A stretch of 64,000 bases of DNA from Pseudomonas putida (GCA_029953615.1 CP124529.1:744001-808000), one strand, 5' to 3'; shown: positions 1 through 8,636, counted from the stretch's first letter. Program-made: numbers and translations. The notes: generated by a model not told the origin, from the letters alone.

Positions 1-1028
1 CGAACGAGGTGGGCCGCACCGAAGCGGTCTCCACTTCCCGCGCCTACTACACCCAGGCTGTCGCCCAGGATGTCGCCCTGCGTGCAACCGAGGTGTACCT
101 GGAAGTGCTCAAGCGCCGTGAGCTGGTAGCCCTGGCCAGGAATAACCTGCAAGCCCACCTGCGCGTCAACGACCAGATCGGCCTGCGCAACGAGCGCGGC
201 GTCGGCAGCACCGCCGACCTTGACCAGTCCCGCGCCCGTCGCGCCCTGGCGGAAAACAACCTGGACACCGCCGAAGTCGACCTGGCCGACGCCGAGGCCA
301 ATTTCTTCAGTGTCGTCGGCCGCATGCCGGACGAGCTGGAAAGCCCGCAGTCGATCAAGGTTGAAATGCCGGCTGATCTCGAACAGGCGCGTGAAGGCAT
401 GCGCCAGAACAACCCTTATATCAAGTCGGCCCAGGCTGACGTAAATGCTGCCGAGAAGCAGTACGAAGTGGCCAAGTCGACCTTCTATCCTCGCTTCGAT
501 GCCATCCTGGCCACAGGCGCCAACAACAACACCGGCGGCGAGAAAGGTCACAGCAACAACGACTGGCAAGCCGGCGTCGAGATGAACTACAACCTGTTCC
601 GCGGCGGCAGCGACAAGGCTCGCCTGAACTCCGACGCACACAAGGTCAACCAGGCGCTGGACATCCGCAACAACGCCCTGCGTGAGCTGACCGAGAACCT
701 GAGCCTGGCGTGGAACGCCATGAACAACGCCAGCAAGCAGCTGCCGACCGCGCGTGAATACGCCGAGACCACCAAGCGCGTGCGTGCGGCCTACCAGGAC
801 CAGTTCGGCCTGGGCCAGCGTACCCTGCTCGACCTGCTCGACAGTGAAAACGAGCTGTACAACGCCGACCGCCGCTACACCGAGGTGCGTTATACCGAGG
901 AGTTCTCGCGCTACCGCGTGCTGGCGACCATGGGCGAGTTGCTGAGCAAGCAGCGTATTTCGCTGCCGCCGGAAGCGCTGGCTACTACCGAAGTGCGCAC
1001 CGAGGCGCGCTTGCCTGACATGCGTTGA
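1..1028 (+). CDS. lapE: TolC-family outer-membrane channel of a type I secretion system (LapE-like), 5' partial
   Basis: C-terminal 341 codons of an outer-membrane efflux/secretion channel; the frame is open to base 1, so the start lies outside the window. Two homologous TolC-type halves are visible: one around GVGSTADLDQSRARR, one around GQRTLLDLLDSENELYN near the end, as in the OEP family whose trimers form a beta-barrel plus a periplasmic alpha-tunnel. In P. putida the TolC gene beside a DTW-domain gene and an aer-like chemoreceptor is lapE, which exports the giant adhesin LapA with LapB and LapC (family knowledge). Those partners are not in the window, so the LapE identity rests on sequence type and neighbours; another TolC paralogue is the alternative. 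Confidence 0.8.
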   Translation, partial: NEVGRTEAVSTSRAYYTQAVAQDVALRATEVYLEVLKRRELVALARNNLQAHLRVNDQIGLRNERGVGSTADLDQSRARRALAENNLDTAEVDLADAEANFFSVVGRMPDELESPQSIKVEMPADLEQAREGMRQNNPYIKSAQADVNAAEKQYEVAKSTFYPRFDAILATGANNNTGGEKGHSNNDWQAGVEMNYNLFRGGSDKARLNSDAHKVNQALDIRNNALRELTENLSLAWNAMNNASKQLPTAREYAETTKRVRAAYQDQFGLGQRTLLDLLDSENELYNADRRYTEVRYTEEFSRYRVLATMGELLSKQRISLPPEALATTEVRTEARLPDMR

Positions 1029-1045
1029 TCAGGTTCGAGATGTCG

Positions 1046-1186
1046 GGGCCGCTTTGCGGCCCATCGCCGGCAAGCCAGCTCCCACACGTACAGCACAAGC
1101 TTCACCCTTTGTGTTCCAGCTGTAGAAACACAAACTTGAGCCCTGCCGCTGCACCTGTGGGAGCTGGCTTGCCGGCGATAGGGCCG
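1046..1186. repeat. Inverted pair of REP-like elements (GCTGGCTTGCCGGCGAT type)
   Basis: Left copy at about 1046-1086 and its inverted partner at 1155-1186 share the core GCCGGCAAGCCAGCTCCCAC. They lie between the convergent stops of the TolC gene and tapT, a usual place for Pseudomonas REP pairs, which can form a long hairpin at transcript ends. Confidence 0.8.
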
Positions 1187-1197
1187 TCACTGCCACC

Positions 1198-1797
1198 TCA
1201 CCCCTCACCATGGTTGCGCTGGAACGTCTCCGCCCCCATGGCCCTGATCTGCCCCTCGATCAACGCCTCGAACGGTGCCAGCAGCGCATCGAAACAGGCC
1301 GGCTGCTCCAACGCGTTCAACGCCCCCACCACGGCCTCGATAGTCGATAACGCCCCCGCCTCCGGTGCCTTGCGCAAGCGGTAGCGTGAAGGCGCGACAG
1401 CCCCCAGCGTCACCCTCGGCAACGTATCCAGCAGCGGGTTCAGGTACAGCAGCTTGCGCGCCTTGCGCCAGGTGCCGTCGGGCACGATCAACAGCAAGGG
1501 TTTGTCGTCCGTCTCGCCATAGGCCAGCAATTCCTGGGCGTCATCGCCCGGGAACAGCAGGGCCGGCCGGTAACCCGGGGTCGCCAGCAATTCGCTCAGG
1601 TCATCGAACACCTCGCCTACCCGCAACTCGGCGTTGTTCAGGCCAAGGGCGGCCAGGCGGGCGGTGTTCAGGGCATGGGCGGTTTCACTGGGGTGCTGCA
1701 GCAGGATGACGCGGGTGCGGCTGTCGAGCGCGGGTATCAGTGGGCAGAGGCAATGGTCGAGCGGGCGCTGGCAACGCTCGCAGCGGGGTCTGGGCAT
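1198..1797 (-). CDS. tapT: DTW-domain tRNA-uridine aminocarboxypropyltransferase (TapT family)
   Basis: Predicted to transfer the aminocarboxypropyl group of S-adenosylmethionine to a uridine of tRNA (acp3U47 in E. coli TapT/YfiP). Length 199 aa. The N-terminus has a zinc-ribbon-like cluster, RCERCQRPLDHCLCP, and the family motif is present as PDGTW (about residues 99-103). The start was placed at the ATG at 1797, preceded by AAGGAGAA, rather than at upstream codons that would add a repeat-derived leader. It sits alone between two repeat pairs. The family call is firm; substrate specificity is inferred from E. coli. Confidence 0.88.
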   Translation of the reverse strand: MPRPRCERCQRPLDHCLCPLIPALDSRTRVILLQHPSETAHALNTARLAALGLNNAELRVGEVFDDLSELLATPGYRPALLFPGDDAQELLAYGETDDKPLLLIVPDGTWRKARKLLYLNPLLDTLPRVTLGAVAPSRYRLRKAPEAGALSTIEAVVGALNALEQPACFDALLAPFEALIEGQIRAMGAETFQRNHGEG

Positions 1798-1837
1798 GGG
1801 GTTCTCCTTGGCGGGAACAGTTTGCCACAGAACCGGG

Positions 1838-1940
1838 GCCCGCTTTGCAGGCCATTCGCAGCACAAGGCTGCTCCTACAAGGGCCACGCGACCCACTGTA
1901 GGAGCAGCCTTGTGCTGCGAAAGGGCTGCAAAGCAGCCCC
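1838..1940. repeat. Inverted repeat pair of the GGAGCAGCCTTGTGCTGCGAA type
   Basis: Two inverted copies (1838-1881 and 1896-1940) of an element with core GCAGCACAAGGCTGCTCCTAC. It differs from the main 35-bp REP type and is related to the pair at 57688-57804. It lies between the chemoreceptor stop and the tapT start. Confidence 0.75.
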
Positions 1941-1947
1941 TGCGATT

Positions 1948-3514
1948 TCAGCGGTTGAACCGCTCTGCCAGGCTATGCAGGTACTCCGCCATGCGTTCCA
2001 GGTCCTGGCTGATTTCCGCGCCCTGCCTGGCCTGCCCGGCACTCTGGTCGCACAGCTGGGCAATCCTCACGATCTGCTGGTTGATGTCTTCGGCCACATG
2101 GCTCTGCTGCTCCGACGCCGTCGCCATCTGCTGGCTCATGCCGGTGATGCGGCTGACCGCCTGGGCAATCCCGCTCAACGCGGCCTGCACTGCTTCGACA
2201 CTGTGCACACTATCCCGCGAGATCTGCTCACCACGGTTTGCCGTACTGACCGCTCGCTCTGCCCCGGCGCGCAACGAAGCAATGATGTGGTGGATTTCTT
2301 CGGTCGAGGCGCGCGTGCGCTGGGCCAGCGAACGCACTTCATCCGCCACCACGGCAAATCCGCGCCCCTGTTCGCCGGCGCGTGCCGCTTCAATCGCAGC
2401 ATTGAGCGCCAGCAGGTTGGTCTGCTCGGCAATCGAAGTGATCACATCGACCACGCTGCCGATCGACTGGGTCTGCTCGGCCAAGGCGTTCACCGCCTGG
2501 CCGATGTCATTGACGGCATCGCTCATGCTGCCCATGGCTTTCAGGCTCTGCAGAGCCAGCTCACTGCCCTGCTGTGCCAGCTGGTCGGCATCTCCCGCTG
2601 CATGCGCCGTACTTTGCACATTGTGGGTAACCTCCTGGATGGTCGCCGCCATCTGCGCAATCGCGGTGGCGGACTGGTCGGTCTCGTTGCGCTGACGGTC
2701 GAGCATCTGTGCCTGGGCATCGGACAACCCGGACGACTGCGCCGCCCGCGACTTCACCCCGACCCCGGCATCCACCAGCCGGGTCAAGGCCGTTTGCAGG
2801 CGTGCTTCCTCACTGAGGATGGCCAGGTCGAGCTGGCCTTGCAGGCCCGGGTTATCGCTATAGGTCAGCGCCACCAGCGGGCTGGTGAAAGCCTTGGGAT
2901 GCTCGGCCAGCGTGCGGCGGATGCCCTGGTTCTGCCGGTGCTCGACCAGATACCAGGCCAGCAGCAGGCTGGCCATCAGTACCCCGAGTGCCGCGTAAGG
3001 CGGTAGCCACAGGTAGCCCGCTGCCGACAGCAGGCCCGCGCCGATCAATGGCCAACCGTGACCCAGGCCATGCCCCAGGCGGGCCGCCCATGGCACCGGC
3101 GCTCGGCCGGCCCGCAAGCGTGCGTACAACGCCTCGGCGCGGCGGATCTGCTCGCGTGTGGGCACCGACCGCACCGACTCGTAGCCACTGATGCGGCCCT
3201 GCTCGTAGATGGCCGTGACATAGGCGCTGACCCAGTAGTAATCGCCGTTCTTAGCCCGGTTCTTGACTACACCCATCCACGGTTTGCCCTGCTTGATGGT
3301 TTCCCACATGTGGCCGAACACCGCCGGCGGCATGTCCGGGTGGCGCACCAGGTTGTGGGGTTGACCGACCAGTTCGTCGTAGGTGAACCCGCTGATCGCC
3401 ACGAAGGCGTCGTTGCAATAGGTGATGCGGCTGTTGAGGTCGGTGGTGGAAATCAGGCGCTGATCGTTGGGAAAGGTTCTTTCGTGCTCAGTGACGGGCA
3501 AATTTCATGCGCAT
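1948..3514 (-). CDS. aer: Aer-type PAS-domain methyl-accepting chemotaxis protein; apparent 1-nt frameshift at codon 5
   Basis: Membrane-bound energy/redox taxis receptor. Order of parts: N-terminal PAS domain (about residues 15-115, with [14 protein letters not shown] and the [18 protein letters not shown] type core), two hydrophobic helices (about 155-200), then a cytoplasmic signalling domain with the conserved hairpin tip ([20 protein letters not shown]). No periplasmic ligand domain, as in Aer. The open frame begins only at a TTG at 3501 without a ribosome site. An ATG at 3514 with AAGGA upstream reads M-R-M-K and then stops; removing one T from the TTT at 3500-3502 joins it to [10 protein letters not shown], the usual N-terminus of these receptors. 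The gene is therefore frameshifted or the base is a consensus error. In P. aeruginosa the same position next to gbuR is occupied by bdlA. Confidence 0.85.
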
Positions 3515-3590
3515 CTTGGGCAATCCTTGCAGGATTAAGGGGAAGTGGTCAGCAGCACACGCTGATTTGATATATAGCAGGACGCCATTA

Positions 3591-3614
3591 TGTTGTCGGT
3601 CAGCGGCGACAACA
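3591..3614. promoter_or_regulatory. Perfect inverted repeat, 8-bp arms, upstream of the chemoreceptor
   Basis: TGTTGTCG and CGACAACA are separated by 8 bases, in the 140-bp gap between the regulator stop and the chemoreceptor start. It has no T-run, so an operator is more likely than a terminator. Binding protein unknown. Confidence 0.4.
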
Positions 3615-3653
3615 ATTTAACCGGCGCCGACGAAATACAGCATGTGCCGGACT

Positions 3654-4547
3654 TCAGCCCACGTTGAGCTGGCTTTTCAGCAAATCGCGGAAGGTCTGGA
3701 TCAACGGTTCGCGGCTGCGCCCGCGGCGAATGATCAGCGAGAACGGTGCCTGGTAGCCGAAGGTCGACGGCGACAGCACGCGCAAGTCGCCCTTGTCGAC
3801 CCAGGCCTGGGCATAGTGCTCGGGCAGGTAGCCGATGTAGGCCCCGGAAAGAATCAGGATCAACTGCGCCTCCATGCTCTCCACGGTCGCGGCACTGTGC
3901 TTGAAGCCGTGCCGGGCCAGCTCGGCCTGGCTCCAGTAGCCACGCCCGACCATGCGCTGCTGGGTCACCACTGGCTCGGGAATGCGCCGTTCGGCATACA
4001 GCGGGTGTCGGCTGCTGCAGTACAGCCAGTGCTGCTCACGGTACAGCGGCTGATAAAGCAGCCCGCTCATGCGCGAGGAAAACGCGCCGATGGCCAGGTC
4101 CAGGCGGTTGTCCTGCACGCCCAACTGCAGCTCGTATGGGCTGGACACCGACAGGTGCAGGTGCACCGCCGGGTGTTCCTGGCTGTAGGCGCCAATGGCT
4201 TCGGCCAGCGGCAAGGCCCGGTCACCGACCGTGGAGTCGATCACCCCCAGGTTGAGGGTGCCGCGCAACTCGCCCTTGAGGGCGGCGGCGTACTGTTCGA
4301 AACCGTCCAGCTCGGCCAGCAGGCGCAGGGTTTCCTGGTGAAACAGCTCGCCCTTGCTGGTCAGGCTGAAACCGCCACGGCCACGGTGACACAGCACGAT
4401 ACCCAGGGCGCCTTCGAGCTGGCTCATGTAGGTGCTGATGGCCGAGGTCGACAGGTTCAGCTCGCGCTGGGCGTTGGCGAACCCCTGGTGGCGCACCACG
4501 CTGACGAAGATGCGCAGCAGTTTCAGGTCGGGCAAGGTCGAGGCCAT
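3654..4547 (-). CDS. gbuR: LysR-family regulator of guanidinobutyrate catabolism (GbuR-like)
   Basis: 297-aa LysR-type regulator: winged helix-turn-helix at about residues 5-65 (LKLLRIFVSVVRHQGFANAQ...), then a periplasmic-binding-like effector domain. It is divergent from the ureohydrolase gene, the arrangement of gbuR and gbuA in P. aeruginosa, where GbuR activates gbuA in response to 4-guanidinobutyrate. The ATG at 4547 was chosen because the longer reading frame upstream has no LysR homology and runs into the divergent promoter. A 24-bp near-palindrome lies 54 bases upstream of its start. The inducer is inferred from synteny, not from the protein. Confidence 0.8.
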   Translation of the reverse strand: MASTLPDLKLLRIFVSVVRHQGFANAQRELNLSTSAISTYMSQLEGALGIVLCHRGRGGFSLTSKGELFHQETLRLLAELDGFEQYAAALKGELRGTLNLGVIDSTVGDRALPLAEAIGAYSQEHPAVHLHLSVSSPYELQLGVQDNRLDLAIGAFSSRMSGLLYQPLYREQHWLYCSSRHPLYAERRIPEPVVTQQRMVGRGYWSQAELARHGFKHSAATVESMEAQLILILSGAYIGYLPEHYAQAWVDKGDLRVLSPSTFGYQAPFSLIIRRGRSREPLIQTFRDLLKSQLNVG

Positions 4548-4600
4548 GGTGCAACGGTTCCGCAAGGGTATTTGCGCGCAGTCTAACCGCTCTGCCGCCT

Positions 4601-4624
4601 TTAGTTCAGAAATTCCTGAACTAA
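4601..4624. promoter_or_regulatory. 24-bp near-perfect palindrome, probable GbuR operator
   Basis: Arms TTAGTTCAG and CTGAACTAA flank AAATTC; 11 of 12 dyad positions match. It sits in the divergent gbuR-gbuA intergenic region, where LysR proteins bind symmetric T-N11-A-like sites. Confidence 0.6.
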
Positions 4625-4771
4625 GTATTTGCCGGTAGCGATTTTTCCCCGGCACTACCTTCAGCAGACTTGGCCGAAATGTCCCTGCCCGCCGGCAACA
4701 CCCTACCTGCAAGGCGCGCGGCGGCACAGGTTCGAACAAACAGAACAATCGACCGACTGATGAGGCCCACC

Positions 4772-5722
4772 GTGGACAAGATCCTCCACCAACCACTGGG
4801 CGGCAACGAAATGCCGCGTTTCGGCGGCATCGCCACCATGCTCCGTCTCCCCCACCTGCAAAGTGCCCAGGGCCTGGACGCCGCCTTCATCGGCGTGCCA
4901 CTGGATATCGGCACCTCGCTGCGCTCCGGCACCCGCTTCGGCCCGCGGCAGATCCGCGCCGAATCGGTGATGATCCGCCCGTACAACATGGCCACCGGGG
5001 CGGCACCGTTCGACTCGCTGTCGGTGGCCGACATCGGTGACGTGGCAATCAACACCTTCAATCTGCTGGACGCCGTGCGCATCATCGAAGAAGCGTATGA
5101 CGAGATCCTAGAGCACAACATCATCCCGCTGACCCTGGGTGGCGACCACACCATCACCCTGCCGATCCTGCGCGCGCTGCACAAGAAGCACGGCAAGATC
5201 GGCCTGGTGCACATCGATGCCCATGCCGACGTCAACGACCACATGTTCGGCGAGAAGATCGCCCACGGCACCACCTTCCGCCGCGCCGTGGAAGAAGGCC
5301 TGCTCGATTGCGAGCGCGTGGTGCAGATCGGCCTGCGCGCACAGGGCTACACCGCCGATGACTTCAACTGGAGCCGCCGCCAGGGCTTCCGCGTGGTCCA
5401 GGCCGAAGAGTGCTGGCACAAGTCGCTGGCACCGCTGATGGCCGAAGTACGGGAAAAGGTCGGCGGCGGCCCGGTGTACCTGTCGTTCGACATCGACGGC
5501 ATCGACCCGGCCTGGGCGCCAGGCACCGGCACCCCGGAAATCGGCGGCTTGACCACCATCCAGGCGATGGAGATCATTCGCGGCTGCCACGGCCTGGACC
5601 TGATCGGCTGTGACCTCGTCGAAGTCTCCCCGCCTTACGACACCACCGGCAACACCTCGCTGCTCGGTGCCAACCTGCTGTTTGAAATGCTTTGCGTGCT
5701 TCCAGGCGTAGTACGTCGGTAA
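4772..5722 (+). CDS. gbuA: Guanidinobutyrase (ureohydrolase/agmatinase family)
   Basis: Binuclear-manganese ureohydrolase, 316 aa, predicted to split 4-guanidinobutyrate into 4-aminobutyrate and urea. Metal-ligand motifs are complete: GGDHTIT (about 121), DAHADVND (about 146) and SFDIDGIDPAWAPGTGTPE (about 236). The sequence resembles P. aeruginosa GbuA (from memory) more than arginine-pathway agmatinases, and the divergent LysR gene plus a downstream sodium symporter support the guanidino-acid role. Start: GTG at 4772 after TGAGG, giving MDKILHQPLGG; an ATG at 4760 in frame has no ribosome site. Agmatine as substrate cannot be excluded by sequence alone. Confidence 0.85.
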   Translation: MDKILHQPLGGNEMPRFGGIATMLRLPHLQSAQGLDAAFIGVPLDIGTSLRSGTRFGPRQIRAESVMIRPYNMATGAAPFDSLSVADIGDVAINTFNLLDAVRIIEEAYDEILEHNIIPLTLGGDHTITLPILRALHKKHGKIGLVHIDAHADVNDHMFGEKIAHGTTFRRAVEEGLLDCERVVQIGLRAQGYTADDFNWSRRQGFRVVQAEECWHKSLAPLMAEVREKVGGGPVYLSFDIDGIDPAWAPGTGTPEIGGLTTIQAMEIIRGCHGLDLIGCDLVEVSPPYDTTGNTSLLGANLLFEMLCVLPGVVRR

Positions 5723-5885
5723 ACGACGGCCCGTTGCAGGAGCGCTCGCAGTACTTGCTACACCCCGGCAGGAGCCATATGGGAGGGCCACTGAGGCCCG
5801 CCAACAACACGACAAGACCGCCGGGCGCCGTGAACCCGCCCGCGTGGTCGATCTCGCCATAATAAAGATAATCGGGAGACCCCCA

Positions 5886-7265
5886 ATGGCCTTGGACATC
5901 ATTGTTGTAATGATCTATACCGCCGGCATGCTCGGGCTTGGCTGGTATGGCATGCGGCGCGCGAAAACCCATGAAGACTACCTGGTGGCCGGGCGCAACC
6001 TCGGCCCTGTCCTGTACATGGGCACCATGGCCACCACCGTGCTCGGTGGCGCCTCCACCGTCGGCACCGTGCGCCTGGGCTACGTCCACGGCATCTCTGG
6101 CTTTTGGCTGTGCGCAGCCCTGGGCCTGGGCATCATCGCCCTCAACCTGTTCCTGGCCAAACCCTTGCTGCGCCTGCGCATCTTCACCGTGACCCAGGTG
6201 CTGGAGCAGCGCTACAACCCGACCGCACGCCAGGCCAGCGCCGTGATCATGCTGGCCTACGCACTGATGATCGGCGTCACCTCGACCCTGGCCATGGCCA
6301 CCGTATTGCAAGTGCTGCTGGACCTGCCGTTCTGGGCCTCGCTGCTGCTGGGTGGGGGCGTGGTAGTGCTGTACTCGACCATTGGCGGCATGTGGTCGCT
6401 GACCCTGACCGATATCGTCCAGTTCGTGATCAAGACCGTCGGCCTGATGTTCATCCTCCTGCCAGTGTGCCTGTACAAGGCCGGTGGCTGGGACACCCTG
6501 GTGGCCAAGCTGCCGGCGGCCAGCTTCCAGCTGACCACCATTGGCTGGGACACCATCATCACCTACTTCCTGATCTACTTCTTCGGCATCCTCATCGGCC
6601 AGGACATCTGGCAGCGGGTGTTCACTGCCCGTGACGAGAAGGTCTGCCAGCGTGCCGGCACCACCGCCGGTGTGTACTGCGTACTGTACGGCCTGGCCTG
6701 CGCCACGATCGGCATGGCTGCGCACGTGCTCATGCCTGACCTGGCCAACCCGAACAATGCCTTTGCCGAGATGATCAAGACCACCCTGCCCGATGGCATC
6801 CGTGGCCTGCTGATGGCAGCGGCACTGGCCGCCATGATGTCCACCGCCAGTGCCGGCCTGCTGGCTGCGTCCACCACCCTGACCGAAGACCTGTTGCCCA
6901 AGCTGCGTGGCGGCAAACAGTCGAGCCTGGGCGTCAGCCGCCTGTTCACCCTGCTCACCGGGCTGGTGGTGCTGGGCATTGCGCTGATGGTGAACGATGT
7001 GATCAACGCCCTGACGCTGGCCTACAACCTGCTGGTCGGCGGCATGCTGATCCCGCTGATCGGTGCCATCTTCTGGAAGCGCGCTACCACCTCCGGGGCT
7101 ATCGCCAGCATGTCGCTGGGCTTTGCGACCGCGTTGCTGTTCATGTTCAAGGATGGGCTGGAGGCCAACACGCCGATCTACTACAGCCTGGTGGTTGGCC
7201 TGGTGAGCTTTGTGGTGGTGAGCCTGGTGTCGCGTAAACCGGCGGCGGCGGTGAAGCTGGCCTGA
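5886..7265 (+). CDS. Sodium:solute symporter (SSS family)
   Basis: 459-aa inner-membrane transporter with about 12-13 hydrophobic segments, of the SSS (Na+/proline, pantothenate) superfamily; the early GRNLGPVLYMGTMATTVLGG stretch corresponds to the conserved sodium-binding helix region. Start ATG at 5886 preceded by CGGGAGA. It follows gbuA in the same direction after 160 bases, so uptake of guanidinobutyrate or a related amino or guanidino compound is a reasonable inference, supported by a similar symporter near gbuA in P. aeruginosa. The substrate is not shown by the sequence. Confidence 0.85.
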   Translation: MALDIIVVMIYTAGMLGLGWYGMRRAKTHEDYLVAGRNLGPVLYMGTMATTVLGGASTVGTVRLGYVHGISGFWLCAALGLGIIALNLFLAKPLLRLRIFTVTQVLEQRYNPTARQASAVIMLAYALMIGVTSTLAMATVLQVLLDLPFWASLLLGGGVVVLYSTIGGMWSLTLTDIVQFVIKTVGLMFILLPVCLYKAGGWDTLVAKLPAASFQLTTIGWDTIITYFLIYFFGILIGQDIWQRVFTARDEKVCQRAGTTAGVYCVLYGLACATIGMAAHVLMPDLANPNNAFAEMIKTTLPDGIRGLLMAAALAAMMSTASAGLLAASTTLTEDLLPKLRGGKQSSLGVSRLFTLLTGLVVLGIALMVNDVINALTLAYNLLVGGMLIPLIGAIFWKRATTSGAIASMSLGFATALLFMFKDGLEANTPIYYSLVVGLVSFVVVSLVSRKPAAAVKLA

Positions 7266-7279
7266 TAGTTCTCGGGCGC

Positions 7280-7387
7280 CTGTACCGGCCTCTTCGCGGG
7301 CTTGCCCGCTCCCACAGGGACTCCACGGGTCCTGAGATTTGTGGGTACCTGTGGGAGCGGGCAAGCCCGCGAAGAGGCCGGTACAGG
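7280..7387. repeat. Inverted pair of P. putida REP elements
   Basis: Copies at 7280-7320 and 7349-7387 share the core GCGGGCTTGCCCGCTCCCAC in opposite orientation. They lie downstream of the symporter, facing the convergent small ORF transcript. Confidence 0.9.
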
Positions 7388-7408
7388 CAACAGATTTTCA
7401 TCAGGCAC

Positions 7409-7446
7409 AAAAAGGCCGCTGCACCCACCCAGGTGCAGCGGCCTTT
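7409..7446 (-). terminator. Rho-independent terminator of the small anaerobic ORF
   Basis: A 15-bp perfect stem (7411-7425 with 7432-7446, loop CACCCA) is followed on the minus strand by five T. It begins 8 bases beyond the stop of the 42-codon gene. Confidence 0.9.
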
Positions 7447-7453
7447 GTATTTA

Positions 7454-7582
7454 TCAGCGACGACGCGGTTGGCGTTTGCGCTGCTCTTCGTCAGTCGGGA
7501 TCGGCACCGGCTGCAAGGGTGGTGGAATCAGCCCCAAGGCGACAGCCAGGTCGTGGAGCCAGTTGGACAGTGGTTTATTCAT
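7454..7582 (-). CDS. 42-aa conserved small protein of the PA1414 type, behind an Anr box
   Basis: Small ORF of 42 codons (begins MNKPLSNWLHDLAVALGLIP, ends with a basic QRKRQPRRR tail). Start ATG at 7582 has a strong AAGGGGG ribosome site five bases upstream, and a strong terminator follows the stop, so this is a complete one-gene transcript. The sequence and its place beside a LysR gene and the gbu region match P. aeruginosa PA1414, a gene of unknown function strongly expressed at low oxygen (recalled). A perfect Anr box lies about 115 bases upstream of the start. The protein's function is unknown; the RNA leader may be the more important product. Confidence 0.8.
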   Translation of the reverse strand: MNKPLSNWLHDLAVALGLIPPPLQPVPIPTDEEQRKRQPRRR

Positions 7583-7663
7583 AATGCCCCCTTGACGGGT
7601 CAGCCTCACGGCAATTCAATCCTGCGATGTTTCATACAGATCATAGCCCTATGTCCTGCATTA
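7583..7663 (-). ncRNA. Candidate SicX-like leader RNA upstream of the 42-codon gene
   Basis: If the Anr box is centred near -41.5, transcription starts near 7662 and gives an 80-nt leader before the ATG. In P. aeruginosa the small RNA SicX is produced from the equivalent leader of PA1414. The homology was not tested by alignment. Confidence 0.45.
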
Positions 7664-7696
7664 CGCATGCCTCTACACCTACAGATACGGGCCATT

Positions 7697-7710
7697 TTGA
7701 TACGGATCAA
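7697..7710 (-). promoter_or_regulatory. Perfect Anr/FNR box
   Basis: TTGATACGGATCAA matches the consensus TTGAT-N4-ATCAA at all ten defined positions. It overlaps the stop codon of the adjacent LysR gene and precedes the small ORF, predicting oxygen-limited expression of the latter. Confidence 0.85.
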
Positions 7711-8600
7711 GCCGTAGCGGCGCATTCCGACGACTGGTTAATCGTTTCGCTTTGTTGCAGGTCGATCCAGGCCTGCAAATTCGCCCCGCGCATGCCTTGG
7801 CGCCACATCAACCAGGTGACCGCCTGATCGAACGGCGCCTGCAGTTGGTGTACCCGTACCCGATCGCGCCCGGGCAGGCTGTCAAGCATCGACCGGGCCA
7901 TCATCGCCACCCCCGCGCCGGCGATCACGCAGGCCAGCATGCTCTGGTACGACTCGATCTCCATCACCCGGCCCATGGGCGTATGGGCATGGGCATACCA
8001 GGCTTCCAGGCGCATGCGGTACGAGCAGCCCTGACGGAAGGTGAACACCGCCTTGCCCGCCACGTCCTTTGCCGTGTGCACTGCAGGGTGCTCGGGACTG
8101 GTGATCACTACCAGTTCCTCCTCGCACAACGGCACGCCATCCAGCCCGGCCAGGCTCGGCGGCCCGTCCACCAGTGCCGCGTCCAGGCGGTGGTTGAGCA
8201 GGCCTTCCAGCAGTTCGCCACTGGGCGCCGCGCGCACCTGCAGGTTCACCGCCGGGTAGGCCTGGTGATAGCGCGCCAGCAATCCCGGCAAATGGGTCGC
8301 CGCTGTGCTGTACATGGTCCCCAGCACGAAATCCCCGGCCGGTTGGCCACCTCGCACCGCGGCCAGCGCCTCGTCGCGCAAGGCTGACATGCGGTTGGCG
8401 TAGTCCAGCAGCACCTTGCCCGCCGGCGACAGTTGCAGGCGCTGGCGCTCGCGCAGGAACAGCTCGACACCCAGTTGCTCCTCGAGCTGGCGCAAGCGCG
8501 TCGACAGGTTCGACGGCACCCGGTGCAGGCGCTCTGCGGCACGGGTGACCGACCCCTCCTCGGCCACGGCCTGGAAGATACGCAGTTGGCTGAATTCCAC
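7707..8600 (-). CDS. LysR-family transcriptional regulator (PA1413-like)
   Basis: 297-aa LysR protein with an N-terminal helix-turn-helix (EFSQLRIFQAVAEEGSVTRA, then PSNLSTRLRQLEEQLG) and a C-terminal effector domain. Start: GTG at 8600 with GGAG six bases upstream; a TTG at 8612 extends the frame but has no ribosome site. It is divergent from an MFS transporter across a 106-bp gap holding a T-N11-A palindrome, so it probably controls that exporter and itself. Its stop overlaps the Anr box of the next gene. Ligand unknown. Confidence 0.85.
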   Translation of the reverse strand: MEFSQLRIFQAVAEEGSVTRAAERLHRVPSNLSTRLRQLEEQLGVELFLRERQRLQLSPAGKVLLDYANRMSALRDEALAAVRGGQPAGDFVLGTMYSTAATHLPGLLARYHQAYPAVNLQVRAAPSGELLEGLLNHRLDAALVDGPPSLAGLDGVPLCEEELVVITSPEHPAVHTAKDVAGKAVFTFRQGCSYRMRLEAWYAHAHTPMGRVMEIESYQSMLACVIAGAGVAMMARSMLDSLPGRDRVRVHQLQAPFDQAVTWLMWRQGMRGANLQAWIDLQQSETINQSSECAATA

Positions 8601-8636
8601 GACATTCTCCAAAACAGAACAACTTGATCATCATTA

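Noticed and set aside
4760..4771. ATG at 4760 as the gbuA start
   Set aside because: No Shine-Dalgarno, and it adds four residues not expected for the family; GTG 4772 after TGAGG fits better.
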